A stretch of DNA of 6,309 nt from Ruminococcus sp. UBA5129. Lineage in GTDB: Bacteria; Bacillota; Clostridia; Oscillospirales; Ruminococcaceae. The notes under the pieces were generated by a model. That model worked only from the letters and a program-made list of their open reading frames with translations, was not told the DNA's origin and ran no database searches. Both the position numbers and the translations under genes were made by a program. The stretch lies in the NCBI GenBank assembly GCA_002414125.1, contig DHYN01000033.1, positions 347-6,655 of the forward strand, given 5' to 3'. Positions 1-5,309 of this stretch are shown here, piece after piece (position 1 is the first letter of the stretch; every line of letters begins with the position of its first letter).

Positions 1-676
1 GGAAGAGTCTGTCCTTGAAGCCGTGGTCTGCCTTTTCGCGTTCGGCGATAAATTCCTTCATCGTTTGTCTGTTGGTATGACCATCGGCAGGACATTTCGA
101 CTTGACGATCGGGAGTTCACATTTCAAAGCTGCCTTGCGGATCTCACGTTCAGGAGCGAAAACAAGCGGTCGGATAAGATGTATCTGCTTGCGTGAAAGG
201 TAGGATTTCGGGGAAAAGCAGCCGATCCTTCCCTCGGTGAAAAGGTTCATCATAAAGGTTTCGACTGCATCATCGTAATTGTGTCCGAGAGCGATCTTGC
301 TGCAACCGAATTGACGCGTTGCATCATGCAGAGCGCCTCGCCTCATACGCGCACACAGACTGCAAGGGTTAGTTTCCTTGCGGACATTAAACACGATCTC
401 ACCGATCTGAGTCGGAAGAACATGGTATTCGATTCCCGATTCCTCGCAGAGTGAAGCTATCGCGGAGTAGTCTCCGGGTTCACCGTTAAATCCGGGGTCG
501 AGAGTCACTGCAACGATTTCATATTCGATCCCGATGAACCGTCTGAGAAGAATAAGACCGCGCAGCAGAACGACTGAATCCTTTCCGCCTGAGACTCCGA
601 CACAAATTCTGTCGCCGTTTTGAATGAGGTCAAATTCTTGGATCGCTTTCCTCATGTATCCTAAAATCTTCTGCAT
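1..676 (-). CDS. TtcA/TilS-type PP-loop ATPase, probable tRNA thiolation enzyme (3' end outside window)
   Basis: This gene reads leftward off the window edge, and 225 codons are visible without a stop. The ATG at 676-674 is preceded by GGAGG (687-683) at 6 nt spacing. The visible protein has the PP-loop SGGKDS at residues 29-34, which binds ATP and adenylates the substrate. It then has a CxxC pair (C105, C108) in NPCSLCARMRRG, the family signature LGHNYDDAVET around residues 130-140, and IRPL near 168-171. A later cysteine (C195, in KCPADG) sits where TtcA enzymes carry their third iron-sulfur ligand. TtcA proteins use a [4Fe-4S] cluster to make 2-thiocytidine at tRNA position 32. The three cysteines favour TtcA over TilS, which lacks this set. 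Related Clostridia proteins are often of uncertain substrate, so I give no symbol. E. coli TtcA is about 310 residues, so a C-terminal part is missing here only because of the window edge. The gene is divergent from the neighbour at 862. Confidence 0.9.
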   Translation of the reverse strand, partial: MQKILGYMRKAIQEFDLIQNGDRICVGVSGGKDSVVLLRGLILLRRFIGIEYEIVAVTLDPGFNGEPGDYSAIASLCEESGIEYHVLPTQIGEIVFNVRKETNPCSLCARMRRGALHDATRQFGCSKIALGHNYDDAVETFMMNLFTEGRIGCFSPKSYLSRKQIHLIRPLVFAPEREIRKAALKCELPIVKSKCPADGHTNRQTMKEFIAEREKADHGFKDRLF

Positions 677-704
677 ATGAAACCTCCAAAGGATTATTAG
701 TAAT

Positions 705-733
705 ATTATAGCATATTTTAAGGAAATTTGCAA
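705..733 (-). promoter_or_regulatory. Sigma-A promoter of the TtcA-like gene
   Basis: On the minus strand, TTGCAA (733-728) and TATAAT (710-705) are separated by exactly 17 bp. Transcription should start near 698, giving a short leader of about 20 nt that carries the GGAGG site. The -10 is perfect and the -35 matches 4 of 6 consensus bases. Confidence 0.75.
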
Positions 734-740
734 ATATGTA

Positions 741-769
741 TTGCAAAATCTCGGAAAATATTATATAAT
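741..769 (+). promoter_or_regulatory. Sigma-A promoter of the membrane-anchored protein gene
   Basis: TTGCAA (741-746) and TATAAT (764-769) are separated by 17 bp. The start of transcription should be near 776, giving a leader of about 85 nt that is A-rich and shows no obvious strong hairpin. The -35 lies only 7 bp from the -35 of the divergent promoter, so RNA polymerase may not be able to occupy both at once. Confidence 0.75.
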
Positions 770-861
770 ATAAGTTAGGAATTTTTGTGTATATATAAAG
801 GGACAAAAAACCAAACCGCAAAGATTCAAGGCAACAAAAAAACAGATGAAAGGAAAACAAA

Positions 862-1386
862 ATGGATCAGCAGCTCAAAAATTTACTTATCATACTTGGT
901 GGTATTGCAGTTGTACTGGTGCTCGTCATAATTTTATTCAGCAAGCGCAGCTTCTTTATGCGTTTCATGTCGTTGTTTCTTGAGGAAACAGGCGATGATG
1001 ACTATGACGCTCCTGCACCGAGGAAAGCTTCCGAGCCGATGCGAAGAGCAGTCTCTTCACATCATGAACCTCCGCAAAGAAATCAACAGCCTCAGCGCAG
1101 GAGAAACGATGATGTGCAGAAAAAAACCTCAGAACCGATCGTGGAAATGGCGACCCTTATACGTAAGAGCGACGACCGTCTCAGAGTGATCGAGAGCACA
1201 GGTCAGGAAAAGCTCATCGACGAGTACTACGAGCTTGTCTTCGTGACGAGAAAAGGCAGGACTCTGAAGATCGAGTGTTCGCGGAAAGCATACGACTGCA
1301 TCCCGTTTAATCAGCAGGGTTCACTTACATTTAAGCGTAATACCCTCGTGAAATTCAAGTATTATGGGGACACGATCTATAACTAA
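862..1386 (+). CDS. Small membrane-anchored protein with DUF2500-like C-terminal domain
   Basis: This is a 174-residue protein of unknown function. Residues about 7-27 form one strongly hydrophobic membrane segment (LLIILGGIAVVLVLVIILF) followed by SKR. That suggests a single N-terminal anchor with no cleavage site; by the positive-inside rule the basic tail would lie in the cytoplasm. Residues about 43-92 are a polar, low-complexity linker rich in Pro, Gln, Arg and Asp. Residues about 97-174 look folded. The run YYELVFVTRKGRTLKIECSR, then a hydrophobic position and GSLTFKRNTLVKFKY, resembles the end of DUF2500 proteins (a beta-rich domain with 'y.v.F...g....l.v....y......G.L.y....~~.F'). This match is from memory of the pattern, not a search. 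The start is supported by AAAGGA at 849-854, 7 nt upstream of the ATG, and by the promoter at 741-769. A strong terminator follows, so it may be transcribed alone. Confidence 0.85.
   Translation: MDQQLKNLLIILGGIAVVLVLVIILFSKRSFFMRFMSLFLEETGDDDYDAPAPRKASEPMRRAVSSHHEPPQRNQQPQRRRNDDVQKKTSEPIVEMATLIRKSDDRLRVIESTGQEKLIDEYYELVFVTRKGRTLKIECSRKAYDCIPFNQQGSLTFKRNTLVKFKYYGDTIYN
1354..1383 (+). promoter_or_regulatory. Weak candidate promoter for the ung operon
   Basis: TATAAC (1378-1383) is a 5 of 6 match to a -10 box. An 18-bp spacer separates it from TTCAAG (1354-1359), a poor 3 of 6 match to a -35. It overlaps the end of the upstream gene. A start near 1390 would place the terminator hairpin almost at the 5' end of the transcript. 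I list it only because no better promoter for ung is visible. Confidence 0.2.
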
Positions 1387-1394
1387 AAGAACTC

Positions 1395-1430
1395 AATAAG
1401 GCTGTGAAATTTTCAGAGCCTTATTTTTTT
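1395..1430 (+). terminator. Intrinsic terminator after the membrane-anchored protein gene, upstream of ung
   Basis: AATAAGGCT (1395-1403) pairs perfectly with AGCCTTATT (1417-1425). Inside it, after one G-G mismatch, TGAA pairs with TTCA around an ATT loop. The hairpin runs directly into seven T residues (1424-1430). This is a textbook Rho-independent terminator. It begins 8 bp after the upstream stop codon and ends immediately before the GGAGGG of ung. Confidence 0.9.
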
Positions 1431-1436
1431 GGAGGG
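1431..1436 (+). promoter_or_regulatory. Ribosome-binding site that fixes the ung start
   Basis: GGAGGG starts at the base after the terminator T-run. It lies 3 nt upstream of the ATG at 1440 (4 nt if GGAGG is taken as the core), which is closer than usual. The in-frame GTG at 1404 lies inside the terminator stem and has no usable site, so this sequence decides in favour of 1440. Confidence 0.75.
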
Positions 1437-1439
1437 CAT

Positions 1440-2111
1440 ATGGTCAATTTAGAAAACGAATGGGACGAGATATTAAGCGGTGAGTTCACAAAGGAATACT
1501 ATCTGCGACTCAGAAAAACTCTCATCAACGAGTACCGCACTCAGCACATCTTCCCGAACATGTATGATATATTCAATGCGCTCAAGCTGACCTCGTACAG
1601 CGATGTCAAGTGCGTTATCATAGGTCAGGATCCCTATCATGGTGCCGGTCAGGCTCACGGACTGAGTTTTTCCGTCAGAAAGGGCATTCAGCCTCCCCCG
1701 TCACTTGTAAATATCTTCAAGGAGATAAGGGATGACGTCGGAATAGACAACCTCGGCAAACACGGCGAGCTCACAAGCTGGGCTAAAGGCGGTGTTTTGC
1801 TGCTCAACTCGGTTCTGACGGTTAGGGCGAATTCCCCGAGAAGCCACCGCGGGCTCGGCTGGGAACAGTTCACAAGCAATGTTATCGAGCTTCTCAACGT
1901 CCGCGAAAAGCCTATGGTCTTTATGCTTTGGGGAAGCGATGCAAAGGCTAAAGCTCAGCTCATTACAAACCCGAACCACCTCGTTCTCAAGGCTTCACAC
2001 CCGAGCCCGCTTTCGGCGTACAACGGCTTTTTTGGTTGCAGACACTTTTCAAAGGCAAATGCATTTCTCGCATCGCGCGGTTTTACGCCGATCGACTGGT
2101 CGATAGAATAG
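1440..2111 (+). CDS. ung: Uracil-DNA glycosylase, family 1
   Basis: This enzyme removes uracil from DNA by cleaving the N-glycosidic bond, the first step of base excision repair in the cytoplasm. The protein has 223 residues, normal for the family. From the ATG at 1440 the key residues fall on the E. coli numbers. The water-activating motif GQDPYHG is at 62-68, with D64 and Y66. F77 is in GLSFSV, N123 in LLLNSVLTV, and H187 and L191 in HPSPLSA. This agreement supports 1440 over the in-frame GTG at 1404, whose extra codons would merely translate the terminator hairpin. The gene is intact. Its stop codon is part of the AGGAGG that serves metF, 9 bp before the metF start, so the two are probably co-transcribed and translationally coupled. 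Its own transcription is unclear, because a strong terminator lies directly upstream and no good promoter is seen. Confidence 0.97.
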   Translation: MVNLENEWDEILSGEFTKEYYLRLRKTLINEYRTQHIFPNMYDIFNALKLTSYSDVKCVIIGQDPYHGAGQAHGLSFSVRKGIQPPPSLVNIFKEIRDDVGIDNLGKHGELTSWAKGGVLLLNSVLTVRANSPRSHRGLGWEQFTSNVIELLNVREKPMVFMLWGSDAKAKAQLITNPNHLVLKASHPSPLSAYNGFFGCRHFSKANAFLASRGFTPIDWSIE

Positions 2112-2120
2112 GAGGATAAT

Positions 2121-2993
2121 ATGCGAGTTAGCGAACTTTTCGGCAAAAAGACTGTTTTTTCATTTGAGGTTTTTCCGCCAAAGAAGGATAGTCCCGTAGA
2201 AGTCATCTACGATACGCTTGAGGAGCTTAAGAACCTCTCTCCCGACTTTATAAGCGTAACATTCAGCGCAGGCGGAAGCGGAAACGGTCATCTTGCGTGC
2301 GCCGTTGCATCGAAAATCAAGGAATATGGTATCACTCCCGTAATTCATCTTCCCTGCATAAATTACTCCAAGGCTGAGATCGACTCGACTCTTGCCGAGA
2401 TAGATGCGTGCGGAATTGAGAACATTCTCGCGCTCAGAGGCGATATAAATCCCGATATTCCGCCGAAAACCGATTTTCGTTATGCGAGTGACCTCATAAA
2501 ATACCTGCGTACAAGGGGCGATTACGACATTGCAGCGGCGTGCTATCCCGAGGTTCATCCCGAGGCTGACAGCTTTGTAGACGACATTCGCAACCTTAAG
2601 ATCAAGGTGGATTCAGGCGCGGAGCATCTTATCACACAGCTCTTCTTCGACAACGATTCGTTTTATGAATTCCGTGAAAAGGCAGCGATCGCAGGAATAA
2701 ACGTGCCGATCGAGGCAGGCATCATGCCTGTTGTCAACAAGAAGCAGATCGAGCGTATGGTGACAACATGCGGTGCGAGTCTCCCGAAAAAATTCGTTCG
2801 GATCATGCAGCGCTACGAGCATAATCCCGAGGCTCTCCGCGATGCAGGTATAGCATATGCGATAGACCAGATTGTTGATCTCGCGACTGAGGGTGTTGAC
2901 GGTATCCATCTTTATACGATGAATAAGCCTTACGTTGCAAAGCGCATCAGCGAGGCAGTCTCTGGAATAATAGGGGCTTCCTATGAGACTTGA
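2121..2993 (+). CDS. metF: Methylenetetrahydrofolate reductase
   Basis: This flavoprotein reduces 5,10-methylene-THF to 5-methyl-THF, the methyl donor for methionine synthesis. It has 290 residues, typical of bacterial single-domain MetF, a TIM barrel binding FAD. Visible motifs run in the expected order. FSFEVFPPK at 13-21 carries the proposed catalytic Glu (E16, like E. coli E28). VTFSAGGSGN follows at 46-55. ALRGD at 104-108 contains D108 (like D120), and CYPEVHPE lies at 141-148. TQLFFDN at 172-178 contains Q173 (like Q183). EAGIMPV lies at 198-204 and HLYTMNKP at 263-270. AGGAGG (2110-2115), overlapping the ung stop codon, sits 5 nt before the ATG. The 3' end overlaps the next gene by 11 bp. 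I see no SAM riboswitch or T-box ahead of it, so methionine control, if present, must act elsewhere. Confidence 0.97.
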   Translation: MRVSELFGKKTVFSFEVFPPKKDSPVEVIYDTLEELKNLSPDFISVTFSAGGSGNGHLACAVASKIKEYGITPVIHLPCINYSKAEIDSTLAEIDACGIENILALRGDINPDIPPKTDFRYASDLIKYLRTRGDYDIAAACYPEVHPEADSFVDDIRNLKIKVDSGAEHLITQLFFDNDSFYEFREKAAIAGINVPIEAGIMPVVNKKQIERMVTTCGASLPKKFVRIMQRYEHNPEALRDAGIAYAIDQIVDLATEGVDGIHLYTMNKPYVAKRISEAVSGIIGASYET

Positions 2994-3648
2994 TCCGATA
3001 GATATATCCGAAGCTTTACGATATATGTGCGTTAAAGGTGAACCCGATGATACTGTTGCAGAGCTATTGAATAAGTATTCTACACTGTTGGCTGACTCCT
3101 TGAATGCAAGGTATGTCTATAGACGAGTCGAACTTACCTTTTCCGAGGACGGTGTCCGTGCTGACGGGCTTGTTCCTGCGCTGACCGGCTCGGATATCCG
3201 ACGTCATCTTGACGGTTGTTCGGAAGCCGTTTTCCTTGCCGCAACCCTGAATTCGGATGCCGACAAGCTTATAAGACGTGCGGCTGCCGCTTCGGCTGCG
3301 GAAGCGCTCGTGTGCGACAGTCTGTGCAGCGCCGCGATCGAACAGGTTTGCAATAAAGCGGAAAACGAGATATTCTTCGGCAGTGAGCCTGTTTACCGCA
3401 CATGGCGTTTCAGTCCCGGATATGGCGATCTGCCGCTTTCTTTGCAGCATGAATTGCTCGGCTTCCTCAATGCAGGCAGGCGTATCGGTCTGACCGTGAA
3501 TCCCTCGGGAATGCTCGTACCGACGAAATCCGTCACTGCGGTAATAGGTATCTCCGAAACGCCTCGTGAACCGACTTCCCACGGCTGTGCATCCTGCAAT
3601 ATGCGCGGACGATGCATCGGAAGCAGGTGTCAGTCGGCACATCAATAG
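2983..3648 (+). CDS. Free-standing methionine synthase activation (AdoMet-binding) protein
   Basis: This 221-residue protein resembles the reactivation domain at the C-terminus of E. coli MetH. That domain binds S-adenosylmethionine and lets cob(II)alamin, formed by accidental oxidation, be reductively re-methylated. The main evidence is WRFSPGYGDLPL at 141-152, matching the AdoMet-binding R-x-x-x-G-Y element (RPAPGYPA in E. coli), followed by VNPSGMLVPTKSVTAVIGI at 172-190. Many Clostridia carry this domain as a separate protein working with a shorter MetH. The C-terminus adds a Cys cluster C202-x2-C205-x5-C211-x4-C216, perhaps a metal site. The ATG overlaps metF by 11 bp and has AGGGG (2972-2976) at 6 nt spacing, so it belongs to the metF operon. 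No MetH core gene follows; the next gene is an unrelated binding protein. Confidence 0.85.
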   Translation: MRLDPIDISEALRYMCVKGEPDDTVAELLNKYSTLLADSLNARYVYRRVELTFSEDGVRADGLVPALTGSDIRRHLDGCSEAVFLAATLNSDADKLIRRAAAASAAEALVCDSLCSAAIEQVCNKAENEIFFGSEPVYRTWRFSPGYGDLPLSLQHELLGFLNAGRRIGLTVNPSGMLVPTKSVTAVIGISETPREPTSHGCASCNMRGRCIGSRCQSAHQ

Positions 3649-3722
3649 ACCTGTGTCGTCAAAAAATGCTCGAATGTGTCATAGTGACGATAAATCGACC
3701 CAAAATCTATATACTATTGATA

Positions 3723-3752
3723 TTGACATGGAGCAGTGTGAAATGTTATAAT
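3723..3752 (+). promoter_or_regulatory. Strong extended -10 promoter of the solute-binding lipoprotein gene
   Basis: A perfect TTGACA (3723-3728) and a perfect TATAAT (3747-3752) are separated by 18 bp, with the extended -10 element TGT at 3744-3746. This is the best promoter in the window. Transcription should begin near 3759, leaving a leader of about 58 nt. Confidence 0.9.
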
Positions 3753-3755
3753 ATA

Positions 3756-3795
3756 AAAAAGCGCATTTTTCAAGGTAATGACAGATGTGCTTTTT
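3756..3795 (+). terminator. Terminator-like hairpin at the predicted start of the lipoprotein transcript
   Basis: AAAAAGCGCAT (3756-3766) pairs with ATGTGCTTTTT (3785-3795) over 11 bp with one G-U wobble and an 18-nt loop. The right arm ends in five T residues. For transcripts arriving from the metF operon, which has no other visible terminator, it could act as an intrinsic terminator. The lipoprotein's own promoter lies inside the same gap, so its RNA would start within the left arm and carry the hairpin at its 5' end. The stem is only modestly GC-rich and the loop is long, so terminator function is uncertain. Confidence 0.5.
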
Positions 3796-3816
3796 AGAAA
3801 TTGGGAGTAATTGATT

Positions 3817-5214
3817 ATGAAAAAAATAAAAGCAGCATTAGCGGTTCTGACCGCGCTTACAGCCGCTGTCACATGTACATCGTGCGGCAATAAAAAGGAT
3901 GAAAAGCCGCTCCGTGACCTCGATGCTGAGGTAAGAGAACAGATAGACAAGATCGCTCAGAATGACACGCTTCTTGAGAACAAGATCCCCAAGGACGACA
4001 AGAATAAAAATACGATCAAATGGATGGCTACATGGGATATCAACCCCGATGGTACGGGAAAGAATGTCCCCACGGAGCTTGCAGTTTTTCAGGAATGCTA
4101 CAACGGCAAGGTCGAGTGGATAAAAGTAACATGGGAGAACCGCTATGAGAAGCTCGCTCAGGCTATCCAAAGCGGTGACGGCGTTGATTTCTTCTATGCA
4201 GGCGATAAGGATGCATTCCCGAAAGGCGTTGCAAGTGATATGTTCGTTCCGGTAGACGACTACATTGATTTTGACTCAGACCTGTGGAAGGATGTCAAGG
4301 ACATAAATGATTCCGCTATGTTCGGCGGAAAGCATTATATGGCTATTATTGAGGTGACAGGCGACAATATTGCCTGCGTTTACAATAAAAAGACGATCGC
4401 CGAAAACGGTCTCGACGACCCTGCTGACCTCTATGCAAAGGGAAAGTGGGATTGGGATGCTTTCGAGGGTATGCTCAAAAAGTTCGTTGATACCGACAAT
4501 CAGCGCTACGGAATCGACGGCTGGTGGTATGAATTCGGTCTCATAAATACGACAGGCGTTCCTGCCGTAACTATGAAGGACGGCAAGCTCGAGAGCAATC
4601 TATCGAATCCGAATATGGAACGCGTTCAGAACTGGCTATATGAGCTTTACTCCTCAGACTGCATCGCTATAGGCGTCGGCAAATTCGGTTGGGAGGATAA
4701 GCCCGAATACATAGGCGAGGGCAAGGAGCTCTTCTATCCCGTGGGACTCTATGAGTTCTATACGGCTCCTAATCAGTGGAAAACAAAGTTCGGCGAGGAC
4801 GCTTTCTTCGTTCCAATGCCGAAAGACCCCGAGGCTGACGAGTATTATGTCCCGTGCGGAACGAATTCGTATGTATTCGTTGCAGGCGGAAAGAATCCAC
4901 AGGGCGTTGCGCAGTATCTCAACTGCAAGCGCTGTGTTTATCTCAATGAAGAGCTTAGGAGCATCGCCGATAAGCAGATGGTCGAGGACTACGGCTGGAC
5001 TCAGGAAATGATAGACATGAAGAACGAGATGCAGGCTCTTGCCGATGCAAATCCTTTTATCGACTTCTCTCAGGGCGTTTCCAAGGACTGCGGTGAGCTC
5101 CTTGATAAACAGCTCCGTGAAGCGGCAAAAGGTACTCCGTGGAATGAGACATATGATACGATCAATGCAGTCGTTGAGACACTTATAGATGAAGCGAATG
5201 ACAGCGCTAAATAA
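3817..5214 (+). CDS. Extracellular solute-binding lipoprotein of a carbohydrate ABC transporter (family 1)
   Basis: The product is 465 residues from the ATG at 3817. GGGAG (3803-3807) sits 9 nt upstream; the TTG at 3811 would leave only 3 nt. Residues 1-22 form a lipoprotein signal (MKKIK, then a hydrophobic stretch), with lipidation probably at C23 in TSCGNKKDE. The -3 position is Cys, not the usual Leu, and C20 is a less likely alternative. A charged linker to about residue 65 would tether the domain to the membrane surface. The body has the style of family 1 sugar-binding proteins: a first strand NTIKWMATWD, VYNKKTIAENGLDDPADLY near 188-206, then GKWDWDAFEGMLKKF, the usual aromatic helix start. 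The many Trp and Tyr residues suit sugar binding, but the ligand cannot be read from the sequence. No permease or ATPase gene adjoins it and it has its own strong promoter, so it looks like an orphan binding protein. It could instead serve signalling or surface capture. Confidence 0.88.
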   Translation: MKKIKAALAVLTALTAAVTCTSCGNKKDEKPLRDLDAEVREQIDKIAQNDTLLENKIPKDDKNKNTIKWMATWDINPDGTGKNVPTELAVFQECYNGKVEWIKVTWENRYEKLAQAIQSGDGVDFFYAGDKDAFPKGVASDMFVPVDDYIDFDSDLWKDVKDINDSAMFGGKHYMAIIEVTGDNIACVYNKKTIAENGLDDPADLYAKGKWDWDAFEGMLKKFVDTDNQRYGIDGWWYEFGLINTTGVPAVTMKDGKLESNLSNPNMERVQNWLYELYSSDCIAIGVGKFGWEDKPEYIGEGKELFYPVGLYEFYTAPNQWKTKFGEDAFFVPMPKDPEADEYYVPCGTNSYVFVAGGKNPQGVAQYLNCKRCVYLNEELRSIADKQMVEDYGWTQEMIDMKNEMQALADANPFIDFSQGVSKDCGELLDKQLREAAKGTPWNETYDTINAVVETLIDEANDSAK

Positions 5215-5235
5215 CTAAAAATTTTCATTTAGATA

Positions 5236-5264
5236 TTGCAAAAGCATCACAATTGTGTTATACT
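5236..5264 (+). promoter_or_regulatory. Extended -10 promoter of the epimerase gene
   Basis: TTGCAA (5236-5241) and TATACT (5259-5264) are separated by 17 bp, with the extended -10 element TGT at 5256-5258. Transcription should begin near 5271. A perfect 10-bp palindrome, CACAATTGTG (5248-5257), fills part of the spacer and overlaps the TG, a fitting place for an operator. Confidence 0.75.
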
Positions 5265-5309
5265 ATTAGATAGGTCTAAAAATAACAAAATATAGGAGGC
5301 GATTAGTTT

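Noticed and set aside
630..860. Minus-strand open frame of 76 codons across the divergent intergenic region
   Set aside because: It overlaps the start of the TtcA-like gene in another frame, has no good ribosome-binding site, and is rich in Phe, Tyr and Ile simply because the DNA is AT-rich promoter sequence.
1404..1439. Upstream GTG start adding 12 residues to uracil-DNA glycosylase
   Set aside because: The added codons translate the terminator hairpin and T-run. The GTG has no usable ribosome-binding site, and the ATG at 1440 puts the catalytic residues at the E. coli positions.
3064..3645. Long antisense open frame (193 codons) opposite the methionine synthase activation gene
   Set aside because: The sense frame has recognisable motifs and operon spacing. 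The antisense product looks like no family and mirrors sense codon bias.
3566..3797. Short plus-strand open frames running from the end of the activation gene into the gap
   Set aside because: They start inside a real gene in other frames, lack ribosome-binding sites, and run across the promoter and hairpin.
3811..3816. TTG start for the solute-binding lipoprotein
   Set aside because: It lies only 3 nt from GGGAG. The ATG two codons later has acceptable spacing and gives the usual MKKIK lipoprotein start.
3649..3816. Possible riboswitch or small RNA in the gap before the lipoprotein gene
   Set aside because: The predicted leader is only about 58 nt and shows one simple hairpin. No conserved core of a known riboswitch class is recognisable, and the part before the promoter holds only weak short repeats such as two TGTGTC copies.
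5215..5235. Terminator after the lipoprotein gene
   Set aside because: The only pairing, CTAAA with TTTAG, is a short AT-only stem without a following T-run.
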